Assembly (NCBI GenBank): GCA_028752905.1
Contig: JAQNBH010000003.1
Location: 3,776,204 to 3,840,203, forward strand
Direction: 5' to 3'
Length of the DNA stretch: 64,000 nt
Origin: Cladorhizidae sp. MBARI D1340-BT2
Lineage: Eukaryota > Porifera > Demospongiae > Poecilosclerida > Cladorhizidae
The notes under the pieces: model-generated
The model's database searches: none
The model's input: only the letters and a program-made list of their open reading frames with translations
Told to the model about the DNA's origin: nothing
Shown: one piece after another, positions 11,906 through 22,368 of the stretch
Layout of the letters: each line of letters starts with the position of its first letter
How positions within the stretch are numbered: the stretch's first letter is position 1
Made by a program: the position numbers and the translations under genes

Positions 11906-13235
11906 ATAGTCGGTTTGCTCTAAAGAAATAAAACCGAAAGCTGAATTACGGAGAATACTTTAATTTCAGAGCATAAGCATTGTCTCACCACTAAGTGGTT
12001 GCAGGTGTGGGTCAGTGGCAACATTGTGACGTACTTCTGTGAGTGTGTTGCTGTGAGGTCACACCATTGTGTGGTTGATTGAGAAGGCAGAGCCGCAGTT
12101 ACAAACATTTGATGGACTCCAGCCATATAGGCATAGTGCACCTGATCTTCCCTTTATGTCTTGGTCTTCCAGGACAGACAACCACGGAGATGTTCCGTTT
12201 TCTTTTGCAAGATCAAAACACTGCTTCAACTTTGGTGACAAATGCCTATAGATCTCACCAGCCTCATTCTCTACTCATTCCACGGTTTAAATTGTGATAG
12301 ATTTCTTGAGAAAATATATTACACAAATTTCAACATCTAGTTCCTTGCTCTTAGTTTCTCTGAATTTTGGAAACATCGTGTGAGTTTAACTTAGGATTAA
12401 TTAATCACAGACCACCAAGTCTAACTGGAAGGCGAAATAATTTTTCTCCTCCTTAGAAGATGGTGTGGGCTGGAATTAATAGCTGGTGAATGAGCATTTT
12501 CTATGGGTTGAAGTAAGGAAGAAACATCAGGAAAGCAGTGTGGGTGTGCTAACCTGAGGATTGACTCAGCATCCAGATTGTCATATCCGATCATTGGCCA
12601 TGAAACCAGGGATGGAATAAATGCAGGTTATGGCACTAAAGGTGGAGAGAAAAGTGACTGAGACATTGGTGGTGGGGGTTGTCATGGACAGTATGGCCAA
12701 TATGATAGCGTTATTTGAATATAGTGACAGTGCCGGTTGTGAGGCAGCAGTGCCAGAAGACAATTGGATTTTTGATTGAGTATCCCTCATTGTGTTGTTA
12801 ATGTGGCTTGAGTTATTACAGAGTGGCTGCGTTCAACCTACGCCGGAATCTGGTAAGAGTGTCCACCACTACAGCTTCTTCCCGCGAAATATGAAAAACA
12901 GCTGCTGTACCGGGAGGCTCTTTTCTGGCAGAGGCAACCCGGTAAGGATAAAAAATAGTCTATTTCCAGCATGTTTCTCTAGACAACTTGGCCAAGTCGT
13001 CCAGTTTAAGAGTTTTCATCCCTACCTACATGTACTACTTTAAGTGCTTGTATATATATAATTATATATAGTTGGCACCAGGGAGCCCAAACTTCATGAG
13101 TAAATTCAAGTTGATTATTGAGAAAGTCAACAGGGAGTTTAAATTCAACAAAAAGTAAAACAAAACCAGCTTCTATATATAAATTACTATACTGTGTATA
13201 TATGACTATATTATATTGAATTACATAAATAATAG
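11906..13235. other. No clear gene
   Basis: Short open frames only. A possible micro-exon follows the AG at about 12823 and ends before GTAAGAG near 12855, but a 30-base match is too short to claim. Nothing else is supported. Confidence 0.4.
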
Positions 13236-13380
13236 CAAGAGCCGTATTGGTGGACCTTTCTCCCACTCTTGACAATGTCAGCTACCACATCTACGAAGCA
13301 TTCTCAAACTTGCTTACTCTTGCCAATCACCTCCAAGGTCTTTCCAGAATACCATATTTGCATTTGGCAACTTCACAGAA
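13236..13380 (+). CDS. Candidate internal exon of an unidentified gene
   Basis: This stretch is open for 47 codons. It begins just after an AG at 13235 and ends exactly at the consensus donor GTAAGTAA (13381). The same frame is closed by stops immediately upstream of the AG, as expected at an intron boundary. The peptide (RAVLVDLSPTLDNVSYHIY, continuing EAFSNLLTLANHLQG) looks coding. The acceptor has a weak pyrimidine tract. I recognise no family and found no exon with matching phase. Confidence 0.3.
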
Positions 13381-13685
13381 GTAAGTAATTCTAAAAAGGA
13401 TTACACTATTAAAACAAAATTGAAAATGAATGTGAAGTTGATGTGTGTGGTCAGCACTGGAATAGAATCATTATCTTCATAGTTTCATTCCCATTCCACT
13501 ACATGTCTATACAATGTCCGAGTGGTGCACTTCACATTCCATTCCAATTCTTCTATTGTGTATCTCCTATAAGCCATGAGAAAACCTGTATGTCCAGTAC
13601 TGCCATCTCTTTCCTAGACATCCCAAGGACACTTGAGACTATCCCGGGATGTCCCTAGTGAGGGTGAATGCAACGTGGATTCTGG
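13381..13685. other. Nothing recognised
   Basis: Short frames only. It leads into the CTAG-rich repeat region. Confidence 0.4.
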
Positions 13686-13995
13686 AAACAGGGATAGAGT
13701 AAGTGGTATTCTAGGGCTAGGGGAATTCTAGAGCTAGTAGTGGTATTCTAGGGCTAGAGGAATTCCTAGGCAAGGCTTGGGGTATTCTAGGGGTCAGGGT
13801 TTTCTAGAGATTAGAAGAATTTTAGGGCTTGGGGTATTCTGGGTTTTTTTCTAGAGATTAGGGCTAGAAAATTCTAGAGCTAATGATATTATAGGTATTC
13901 TAGGTCTAGGTCTAAGGCCAGGCTACTCTAAGAAGACTGTATTCTAAGGTCATGGCTGCAAGGCTAGGATAGTCCTAAGCATCCTGGAACCCTAG
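13686..13995. repeat. Degenerate CTAG-rich repeat
   Basis: Irregular copies of GGTATTCTAGGGCTAGGGG-like units of roughly 20-30 bp, too diverged for a fixed period. They are related in composition to the array at 14668-15112, on the opposite strand. Confidence 0.7.
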
Positions 13996-14060
13996 GACAT
14001 CCTCGGAGAGGTTGTGGTAGGTACTGGACATCCCATAGAAAAAAACACTTATCGGATTCC

Positions 14061-14433
14061 TGTCAAGCAGCTCTTATATACTGTCAAACAGCTCTTATAT
14101 ACTGTCAAGCAGCTCTTATATACTGTCAAGCAGCTCTTATACACTGACAAGCAGCTCTTATATACTGGAAGCTCTTATATTCTATCCAGCAGCTCTTATA
14201 TACTGTCAAGCAGCTCTTATATACTGTCAAGAAGCTCTTATATAATGTCAAGCAGCTCTTATATACTGTCAAGCAGCTCTTATATACCATAGCAGCTCTT
14301 ATATACCATCAAGCAGCTCTTATATACTGGAAGCTCTTATCTAGTATCCAGCAGCTCTTATATACTATCCAGCAGCTCTTATATACTATCCAGCAGCTCT
14401 TATATACTATCCAGCAGCTCTGTCAGCAGCTCT
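14061..14433. repeat. 21-bp minisatellite
   Basis: About 17 units of GTCAAGCAGCTCTTATATAC (21-bp period), with GTCAAG replaced by TATCCAG in later units. It gives a spurious repeating heptapeptide frame (VKQLLYT). Confidence 0.9.
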
Positions 14434-14667
14434 GGAATGGTCTATAATTGAAATTTCCATCCACGTGATTTATTTCCCAGATGAGTGATGGTAGTGCATA
14501 AAGTTATTTTTAGTAATTCCTCCTTTGGTTTTACTTACTCTAGAAAATTTTCACAAACAGACTGTAAAAGTAACCTTGAAATTGTATTCAGGTTAGTATG
14601 GATGCAAATTTTAAAAAACTGTTCACCCTTTACCAATGTGAGTGGTGTGAGGAGTAGAATACTCGTT

Positions 14668-15112
14668 TTCCTAGAGCTAGAATACCCTAGCTCTAAAATA
14701 CCCTAGCTCTAGAATATCCTAGCTCTAGAATACCCTAGCTCTAGAGTAGCCCTAGCCCTAGCTCTAGAGTAGCCCTGGCCCTAGCTCTAGAATACCCTAG
14801 CTCTAGAGTAGCCCTAGCTCTAGAATAGCCGCTCTATAGTAGCCCTAGCCCTAGCTCTAGAGTAGCCCTACCCTATCTCTGGAATACTCTAGCTCTAGAG
14901 TAGCCCTAGCCCCAGCTCTGGAATACTCTAGCTCTAGAGTAGCCCTAGCCCAACTCTAGAATACTCTAGCTCTAGAGTAGCACTAGCCCTAGCTCTAGAA
15001 TACCCTAGCTCTAGAGTAGCCCTAGCCCTAGCTCTAGAATACCCTAGCTCTAGAGTAGCCCTAGCCCTAGCTCTAGAATACCCTAGCTCTAGAGTAGCCC
15101 TAGCCCTAGTGA
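14668..15112. repeat. CCCTAGCTCTAGA minisatellite
   Basis: Compound units built from CCCTAGCTCTAGAATA, CCTAGCTCTAGAGTAG and CCCTAGCC repeat about nine times. The last three copies (from about 14985) are almost identical, suggesting recent expansion at that end. The minus strand shows a repetitive ATLELGYSRARA frame that I do not regard as a gene. Confidence 0.9.
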
Positions 15113-15241
15113 CTGCAGTCCATTGTAATTGGTGGCCTGCACTAGGAACATCCTGGGATGTTCCAAATAGCCTGGGAGATCCCAGGATGTCTAGGAAATG
15201 GCGTGGCACTACTGGAGACTTCAGCGATAAGTTACAGAATG

Positions 15242-15332
15242 AAAATCACAAGCAACAATAGAATAGCAAGCAACAATAGCAAGCAACAATAGCAAGCAAC
15301 AATAGCAAGCAACAATAACAAGCAGCAATAGT
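15242..15332. repeat. AGCAACAAT short tandem repeat
   Basis: About six copies of an AGCAACAATAGCA motif of roughly 13-14 bp. Confidence 0.85.
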
Positions 15333-15374
15333 TGGTTTTTAATATTCCTTCACTCGTGGTTTGCCAAACTACAG

Positions 15375-15553
15375 GCGAAGATGAAGAGCAGGAGGAGGAT
15401 GAGAGCGGGTTATGGGGAGCTGGGACCGTAAGATACAACACTGTGGGTGCACGTGTCCCTCTCAGGGGAAGAGGACTGATGCTGAAGTGTGACTTCCAGG
15501 AAAGGATTCTGAATCCCTCAACCTGCTTCGACCCAAAGCTTGGAGATTCATTT
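15375..15553 (+). CDS. Candidate exon of an unidentified gene
   Basis: The stretch follows CAAACTACAG and stays open for 59 codons in one frame only. It reads an acidic start (GEDEEQEEDESGLWGAGT), then VRYNTVGARVPLRGRG, then KCDFQERILNPSTCFDPKLG. It meets a GTGAGC donor at 15554, and an alternative donor GTAAGA lies at 15428. The peptide composition is coding-like. I recognise no family. The next candidate exon (15806-15863) does not match in phase, so the two are not shown to be joined. Confidence 0.35.
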
Positions 15554-15591
15554 GTGAGCACTTGGTGGCTTATATAATATAAAGAAAGAGA

Positions 15592-15785
15592 GGGAGGGAG
15601 GGAGGGAGTGGTTAAGGGGAGGAGGTGGGGGGGTGGAGGGGACATGAGGATGTCTGTAATGGATTTGTTGCAATTGTTGTTTTCTTTCTGTTGTTTGATT
15701 GTTTTGATTGTTTTGCTTCTGTTGTTGTTGTTGTTGTTGTTGCTGTTGTTGTTATTGTTGTTGCTGCTGTTGTTGCTATTTTTGC
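15592..15785. repeat. GGGA-rich tract and (TTG)n microsatellite
   Basis: A GGGAGGGAGG tract at about 15592-15612 is followed by G-rich sequence to 15640 and a TTG-rich microsatellite at about 15695-15775. Long Leu- or Val-rich frames here are repeat artefacts. Confidence 0.9.
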
Positions 15786-15805
15786 TTTAAATGTTTGCAT
15801 TACAG

Positions 15806-15863
15806 TTTCGACATTGGTTCAAAGTTTATTTATTCCTCGCTTCAATATTTGCATGCTAATGAG
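15806..15863 (+). CDS. Candidate small exon
   Basis: A 58-base block lies between TTTGCATTACAG and a consensus donor GTGAGTAAC (15864). In one frame it reads FDIGSKFIYSSLQYLHANE. A second frame is also open, so the reading frame is uncertain. It could belong to the same gene as 15375-15553 only if an unseen exon lies between them. Confidence 0.28.
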
Positions 15864-16189
15864 GTGAGTAACTTCCTGACATAGATTACTAGGACGGTTA
15901 CAAGGCGTATTGGCTGGAGAGTGACAGTGTGGGGGTGCCTAGTTGTCTCCCACAGGCAGACATACTTTGTGGGAATCCCTTAATATTGCATCCATACTGT
16001 TGAACTCTGTAAGGTCATAAAAATAGTTATTTATAAAAAAAGCAAACTAGAGGACCTGTAGTTCACTTTGCTCAAGATGGCCCTAGCCCTAGCCCTAGCC
16101 TTAGCCCCTAGCCTTAGCCAGGATTCATTTATCATATTTAGGATGGGCGACTTACGTATGGCGCTGGTATGATAGCCTGATGCCCCATG
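15864..16189. other. No gene; short CCCTAGCC run
   Basis: Nothing is supported except a short (CCCTAG)n-like run at 16079-16120. It is too short and irregular to be a telomere. Confidence 0.5.
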
Positions 16190-16441
16190 CATGGCAGCCC
16201 ATGCATGGCAAACTCATACCAATGCATGACAACTTCACATGCCTATGCATGGCAGCCTCATATGCCAATGCATGATGGCAGCCTCATACACCCATGCATG
16301 GCAGCCTCATATACTTATGCATGACAACTTCACAAACTCATACCAATGCATGACAACTTCACATGCCTATGCATGGCAGCCTCATATGCCAATGCATGAT
16401 GGCAGCCTCATACACCCATGCATGGCAGCCTCATATACTGG
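16190..16441. repeat. ATGCATGGCAGCC repeat with a 124-bp higher-order unit
   Basis: Short units built on ATGCATG and CAGCCTCATA are arranged in a block of about 110 bp starting at 16210. It recurs nearly unchanged at 16334, a 124-bp period. Confidence 0.9.
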
Positions 16442-16459
16442 CAGCCAATAAATTTCGTT

Positions 16460-16790
16460 AAAATTTCTTAAAATTTCTTTTCGAACCACGCGCTTGACCA
16501 CATACTTAAGTTTTAGCACCGAATGAAAAAGTCGTTAAATGATGTAGGACTTCCTCTAGCCACTGGTGCTAATTTCAACTCTCTAGCACTTGCAGGTACT
16601 CAGGCTTTGAAGTACCACCACTTTAGCTCCAATAACATGGGTATAGTTATACCTATGAAAAAAATATTTTAGTTTCAAAAGAGAGCACATAGAGAGGCCT
16701 ATCTTTTGAGCTATATATCAAGTCCATACCATGAGTTATGCAGAATCTATGCAGCTATAAAGTGGTAACCACAAGGGTTTTTTGGTGCCA
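16460..16790. mobile_element. Single arm of a foldback element (family A)
   Basis: The stretch matches the right arm of the hairpin element at 57939-58709. In order it carries ACGCGCTTGACCA, ACTTCCTCTAGCCAC, TATAGTTATACCTATGAAA, CTTTTGAGCTATATATCAAG and a terminal AAAGTGGTAACCACA. The left arm is missing. There is no coding capacity. Confidence 0.75.
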
Positions 16791-16928
16791 TGACACTCTC
16801 TAGGCTATGCTTTGCAACAGTTCAAAGCATCCGTCGTCCTTCTAGCTATAGCTACAGAGTTGTTGTTATTTGTTGTTTTTCAAAGTAAAATGAAGTGAGA
16901 GACTGTGGGTGCTTCAATGTTCTATTTT
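16791..16928. other. Nothing recognised
   Basis: Short spacer between the foldback arm and the next minisatellite. Confidence 0.4.
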
Positions 16929-17705
16929 AGGGGTGAGCACAGTGTGGCTATGCTTACTTCTATACAGTATAGACTATAGAGGGAAGTGAGCACAGTGTGG
17001 CTATGCTTACTTCTATACAGTATAGAGGGAAGTGAGCACAGTGTGGCTATGCTTACTCCTATACAGTATAGAGGGAAGTGAGCACAGTGTGGCTATGCTT
17101 ACTTCTATACAGTATAGAGGGAAGTGAGCACAGTGTGGCTATGCTTACTCCTATACAGTATAGAGGGAAGTGAGCACAGTGTGGCTATACTTACTTCTAT
17201 ACAGTATAGAGAGAAGTGAGCACAGTGTGGCTATGCTTACTCCTATACAGTATAGAGGGAAGTGAGCACAGTGTGGCTATGCTTACTCCTATACAGTATA
17301 GAGGGAAGTGAGCACAGTGTGGCTATGCTTACTCCTATACAGTATAGAGGGAAGTGAGCACAGTGTGGCTATGCTTACTTCTATACAGTATAGAAGGAAG
17401 TGAGCACAGTGTGGCTATGCTTACTTCTATACAGTATAGAGGGAAGTGAGCACAGTGTGGCTATGCTTACTCCTATACAGTATAGAGGGAAGTGAGCACA
17501 GTGTGGCTATGCTTACTCCTATACAGTATAGAGGGAAGTGAGCACAGTGTGACTATGCTTACTCCTATACAGTATAGAGGGAAGTGAGCACAGTGTGGCT
17601 ATGCTTACTCCTATACAGTATAGAGGGAGGTGAGCGCAGTGTGGCTATACTTACTTTTATACAGTATAGAGGGAAGTGAGCCCAGTGTGGCTATACTTAC
17701 TCCTT
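16929..17705. repeat. 46-bp minisatellite, about 16 copies
   Basis: The unit begins GGGAAGTGAGCACAGTGTGG and contains the partly palindromic CTATACAGTATAG. The copies are highly alike, with a recurring C/T difference in ACTYCTATACAG. Confidence 0.95.
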
Positions 17706-17779
17706 TAGAGGTGTAATTGCAGAAGATTAAATATTCACAGAGGTGACTAATGAAGAAATCACAGGCTAACTATTCATAG

Positions 17780-17845
17780 GTTATATCACACACATGCACA
17801 ATACACACACACACACACGCATGCACACTCAGAGAGAGAGAGAAA
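17780..17845. repeat. (AC)n and (AG)n microsatellites
   Basis: Simple AC repeat at 17797-17817 followed by a short AG repeat at about 17832-17844. A TG run of similar kind lies at 18136-18155. Confidence 0.9.
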
Positions 17846-18240
17846 TGGAAGCCACACACCCATGCGGTGCTGCTCTTTATGCTACCTATTCACAGATTTA
17901 AAAATATCCCTCTATGTTTGTGGCATGTCTCTTTCTGGTATAGAATGTTGACTTCTTACAACCAGTTCAAGGACTGGAATAACTGATTGAACATGTTTTA
18001 GCCTACGGAGATGGTATTTTGGCATAGCGAATGAATTTGACACACTTAATATCATGAAGAATGGGTGAATGGGTATTTAAGCTGTGTAGCAATACCCAAA
18101 AGCAAGTCCATAAATAATTGCCATCCATATTATTTGTGTGTGTGTGTGTTTGTGTGGATAAATTTTGCTCCATGTTTTCTGCAGATCAACGTATTCTATA
18201 GAATGTGCACCACTACTACTCATTGTATAGAATGGCCTAT
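17846..18240. other. Nothing recognised
   Basis: No supported gene. Short frames are confined to the TG repeat neighbourhood. Confidence 0.4.
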
Positions 18241-18257
18241 AGCAGGTTTTGTTGCTC

Positions 18258-18835
18258 TCACAACATCCCATACCCTGTCATGGCAGTTATGAGGGCTAGA
18301 GTATGAGGTGTTATGAAAGTGACAAGACAACAAGCCGTAGCACCATAGCCCTAGCCCTACAAATAACCAAAGGGCAATTATTTACTGCATAGTTGCCAAC
18401 TCTCAATGAGACTCACGGGATTTTCCCTTTGTCTCTCACAGTCTCCAGCAACATTCAGATGCATAAAGTGCATTGAACCGTAATCACTGAAACTACCACA
18501 GTTTATTTAGCTATGCCACTGCCCAGGTGCAACCAATCAAACTAGCTAGCAGTTTAATATTTACAGTCTATGCTGAGCTAGTGCAAGGATCTGAATGCAG
18601 TTTATCTCAGTTACTGCTCATTTGATAGTTTGGCCTACAGGTCTTGTAACTTTCATGCCCTGTCGTGGCAGTTTTGTGCTATTTCTAGAGCTGGGTACGA
18701 GATGTTGTGAAAGTAGCAAGATAACAAAACCTTAGGCCTAGGCTAAAGTTAAGACTTGTTATTTTCATACTTCCACAACATGCTAGGACTAAGTGTTGTT
18801 GTCTTGCTACTGTCACAATACCTCGTACCCTATAG
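18258..18835. repeat. Direct and inverted copies of a small dispersed repeat
   Basis: A block with CCCTGTCRTGGCAGTT and GTGAAAGTRRCAAGA occurs at about 18262-18335 and again in the same orientation at about 18658-18728. Its reverse complement (TTGCTACTGTCACAA, then CTCGTACCC) lies at about 18805-18832. The last two form an imperfect inverted repeat with a spacer of about 80 bases. It is probably a decayed MITE. Confidence 0.6.
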
Positions 18836-19442
18836 CCTAAAACACTCGCCAGATCTGTAGCCATTCTATGGAATGAGTAGCAAATAATCCTGGTGTGTAT
18901 TCCAGAACATGAGCCAATCTATGGAATGGCATGCATTCTACAGATCCGTAGATTGCGTAGCGCATTCTAAGAATGTGTTGATTTACAGAAACCATGGAAC
19001 ATGTATATAATATATGGTAAGTGGAATCTGTGTGTATGTGTATGTCGTAAGATGACACATAAACAGCCTTCTAGTAATTGCCCCTGCAAGAATAAGAGGA
19101 CTATTGCTGGTATGACCTCATCCAATGCAATTATGTTCTTGTAATGTAGCTAGGCATCCATCCTCCAGCTGGCACTGCACATAGCACACATTTTTAACTC
19201 ATCTATTTTTGCACACGCACTCACAAAATGACCCCCCCCCCCCCACGCCCCCACCCCATACACACACAGAGTGAGGAAAGAAAAATGGAAAAATCCCTGA
19301 AAAAGATCAGTCTAAAGTTTTTGTAACTCATTCCAAAGCTATGAATCACTGAAAGTCAACAAATCACCATATTGCATGACTGTCACTGGAGTTATTTTTA
19401 ACTTTCTTTCTCATCAAGAAGCTTTCTTCAGCACTATGGAAC
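18836..19442. other. Upstream flank of the secreted-protein gene
   Basis: No gene is seen. Between 18860 and 18985 there are several small palindromic ATTCTA/GAAT motifs (for example CATTCTATGGAATG). A C-rich tract lies at about 19232-19255. Confidence 0.4.
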
Positions 19443-19450
19443 TATATAAG
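19443..19450 (+). promoter_or_regulatory. TATA box of the secreted-protein gene
   Basis: TATATAAG lies 62 bases before the ATG at 19512. This spacing would place transcription start near 19470-19480, giving a 5' leader of about 35-40 bases with no intron. Confidence 0.55.
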
Positions 19451-19511
19451 TTTGAGCGTGCTTTTAGTTGAGTCCAAGTACAAATCTACAAATTTCAAGC
19501 TGCCTTAGTAC

Positions 19512-20303
19512 ATGAAGATTAACATGGAGTTGAGCCAAGCTTTGCACTTTGTCCTAGTGGCTATGACAACAGCCCTGCTGTATTCAGCAACTCCTGCCTG
19601 TTCACTACCTTATGAAGATTTGAAAACAGCCAAGCACAAACTTAAGTTTGAAGAAAGGAATGAAATGGATCATGGCCAATTGAGACGCCAGGTTAACCAA
19701 ATGCCAGAGGTTGTGGTTGTCCCAGTACAAGTGCCCACATCATCTCTTCCAGAGATGGGAAACGACAATGCTATTTCCCAAGAGATTATGTGCAACCAGA
19801 ACTCACAAGCACCACGTAAATTTAAATCATGCAGTACACTTCAAGAAGCCTTATTGAAACACTTCAGCAGACCAGGCGATTCACAGAGGCTGGATACATC
19901 TTACAATGCATTCACCCTTGCCGATCTCTTCTTCTCTGGGTTATTGGAAGGCCCACTCAATAACCGCCTGCTCTCCTCCAAACAGCATGTGATCAGAAGA
20001 GGACGGGAAGTTTGTGACAGTCTTTTGAAGGAGCGGTTGAGACCCAGTAATGTGAGCTCTGGTTCATGCTCGTGGCACTACACTTGTTCCTACAGCCCTG
20101 ACACATTTCCAAGCTTCAAAGTCGAGGCCCAGATTGACAGTCAGGAGTTCTTAAATGCAGAGCGCTGCACTGCAGTGAAGATGAGCTATGTGGCCGTGTT
20201 CAGCAAGGAATCATGCCGGGAAGATCCATGTGGGTTAGCAGAGAACTGGGTCGAGATACACAATCAGGAAATTGTAGTCGGTTTTGCAGTAGCAGTATGG
20301 TAA
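19512..20303 (+). CDS. Secreted cystine-rich protein, possible divergent IL-17-like cytokine
   Basis: The 263-residue one-exon protein begins with a convincing signal peptide (hydrophobic core about 9-25, ending near SATPAC). It has a dibasic LRRQ at 57-60 that could release a propeptide. The C-terminal half has CSWHYTCSYSPDTFPSFKVE (186-205), matching the IL-17 pattern of a Trp/aromatic strand, a D-x-x-R/F-P turn and an Ala-rich strand. It then has spaced cysteines (219, 235, 240) and a final EIVVGFAVAVW, where IL-17 proteins usually have VGCTCV. The last two canonical cysteines are therefore missing. N180 lies in a glycosylation sequon. A good TATA box and the intact frame argue for a live gene. 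The family call rests on pattern only, and another cystine-knot-like secreted factor is possible. I chose the first ATG because it best fits the TATA spacing; the second ATG is four codons on. Confidence 0.5.
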   Translation: MKINMELSQALHFVLVAMTTALLYSATPACSLPYEDLKTAKHKLKFEERNEMDHGQLRRQVNQMPEVVVVPVQVPTSSLPEMGNDNAISQEIMCNQNSQAPRKFKSCSTLQEALLKHFSRPGDSQRLDTSYNAFTLADLFFSGLLEGPLNNRLLSSKQHVIRRGREVCDSLLKERLRPSNVSSGSCSWHYTCSYSPDTFPSFKVEAQIDSQEFLNAERCTAVKMSYVAVFSKESCREDPCGLAENWVEIHNQEIVVGFAVAVW

Positions 20304-21327
20304 CTGTCAGTCAAAAACTACCACAATTCAAGAATGTAACACTAGTGAAATGTATTAGTTACCTTCAGCATCCAAGTGGTTATTTCCAGTGGTATGTTAT
20401 CATCTTTCATTGCAAGTTTATTATACTCAGCATTTTTAAATCAATAACTTTATATCCCGAGCATGATGTGCTCTTGCCTCATGCATATATCAATCTCTGT
20501 ATGTATTGTGTATGTATACAAACATCATCACAATATTATGATAACTATACCTGAACAGAAAGCCATAACCAAGAGAATCCCTTACACAGTAGTTATTTAA
20601 AAAAACATGACATCATCCCGCCTTTACCTATTTTGAGTTGGGAGATGAAAGGGGTGAGACACCAGGTGGTTGGAGTTTTTCTATCTTAAAATATGTTGGA
20701 GTTTTTCTATCTTAAAATATGTCTGTGTGGGTAGGGGTTAGGGGGGGTTCCCTTTGGCACCCAAGTGCTTATTTCCTGTGGTGTGTTATTATATTTTTCA
20801 TACTATAGGACAAGTTTACTAAGGAGCCTCCCCTATAAATCATATAATTCTCACCATACCCCCCCCCCCCCCCCCCCTTGTGTTCCCTACTCCATAATAA
20901 TTAAATCTCTTCTAACAAGAACTCTGATTGAGGATTTATCATGACAAAACATCATCTGACATTACATCATCTGACATTACATCATCTGTAAATGTGTAAC
21001 TAGATCAATGGAGTTAGCAAGTATTGCTGAGTATGCTCTAAGCTTATGGCACTGGAGTTGTATTATCTGCACAAAGTAAGGATAAAGTATTCATCAAGTT
21101 TGTCATTGCAAATTACCAACTTATGTTTGTCGTATATAGCAAATGACCTTTTCCTTTCAGTATGGTTTATATGGAAAGGGTCTGACAAGAATTTTGTTTC
21201 AAGCCCCGCAGAAAAGTGGCTAAGATGGTGTGGAGTGTTTTAACTCATTAATTCCAAGCACTCGTGGTATGGGGGTTATTCTGCCTGCATAATTTTAGGC
21301 ACAGTACCCAAAACTATAGGCACTTCC
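20304..21327. other. 3' flank; small direct repeats only
   Basis: No gene is supported. It contains a duplicated 28-bp block (GGAGTTTTTCTATCTTAAAA, 20669-20725), a poly-C tract (about 20861-20878) and three copies of ACATCATCTGACATT near 20950-20990. Confidence 0.5.
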
Positions 21328-21500
21328 ATTATGCTGGCATAATATTTTAAGCATTCAAAAATCTTACTGTCGCTAAAATATGTCCATTTTTTTACATGTC
21401 ACCTGTACAATACCATTATGCTGGCATAATATTCAAAAATCTTACTGTGGCTAAAATATGTCCTTTTTTTACATGTCACTTGTACAGTATAAACATACTT
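21328..21500. repeat. Tandem duplication of about 85-90 bp
   Basis: CATTATGCTGGCATAATATT followed by an ATCTTACTGTSGCTAAAATA block and TTTACATGTCACYTGTACA occurs twice in direct order. Confidence 0.85.
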
Positions 21501-22368
21501 GGCACTAACACTAGAGACTTTTACTGCTGTTAACTATTAACTGATAACACAGGCAGATTACTTAAATCTCTCTATAATTGTTATAATGTATTAGCACATG
21601 AACCTCATCAATATGAGTATGAGCATAATTTTGAGCATAAAGGTACCTAACCATAATAAGTGTTAAAATAAAATTGGGAATTTTTAAAAGATAGTATAAT
21701 AACCCCAGCTATTGCCCACGTAACTCAGAACAAAATCTCGTCAGCCAGGTCCTTTCTGAACAAACCGAAAGGGTGGGCTATGGGGAGGTAAACTGTTCGC
21801 TGAAAATATTTTGCATGTCTTAATGGATTTCACTGCCATTGCAATCTTCACAATGCAGCAGGCCATATTTGTACAAGTAGTCAAATCACCATGTTGAGGT
21901 ATGTTAGGATGTGAAAGTACATATAAGATCTGTAGTGATGGAGCTATAATAATTTGCTAATATATAAGTGTTCCCAGAAATTGCTCCACAGGGGGTATGT
22001 TAGACTGGTTTAGGTAGATCTCTGGATCCTTCTACTATTTAATCAGTCCAGCATAAGGATCAGCGAGACTGCTGTCATAAAATATTTGGTCTGGACTCAT
22101 ATTAAGTCATCCTGGACCATTTTTGTCCCAAATCTACATAAAAGTAACCAGCTTGTAGTCTTAGTTAATGGGGGAGTAGACTATAGTATTATTTTTTATC
22201 GCATTTCCTCCCTTTTTCCTTAGCCATTCCATACCTTCACTATTATACTAACTGCATTTCAAGTTTCAACTCATTATTGTCAACCATTCTTGAGTTATGA
22301 TACTATTTAGCCACCCATTTCATTGTATACCTCTCGAAAAATGGGATAATACCTAAGTATTAATTTAA
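21501..22368. other. Nothing recognised
   Basis: AT-rich non-coding sequence. All frames are short. Confidence 0.45.

Noticed and set aside
14668..16120. CCCTAG runs as telomeric sequence
   Set aside because: The runs are interrupted by CTCTAGAGTAG units and are internal to the contig. They are not a clean hexamer tract.
16929..17705. Regular repeats superficially like a CRISPR array
   Set aside because: Units are contiguous with no unique spacers, and the context is eukaryotic. It is a minisatellite.
18860..18985. TTCTA/GAA palindromes as heat-shock elements
   Set aside because: Spacing between TTC and GAA is not the two-base spacing of heat-shock elements, and the motifs are irregularly placed.
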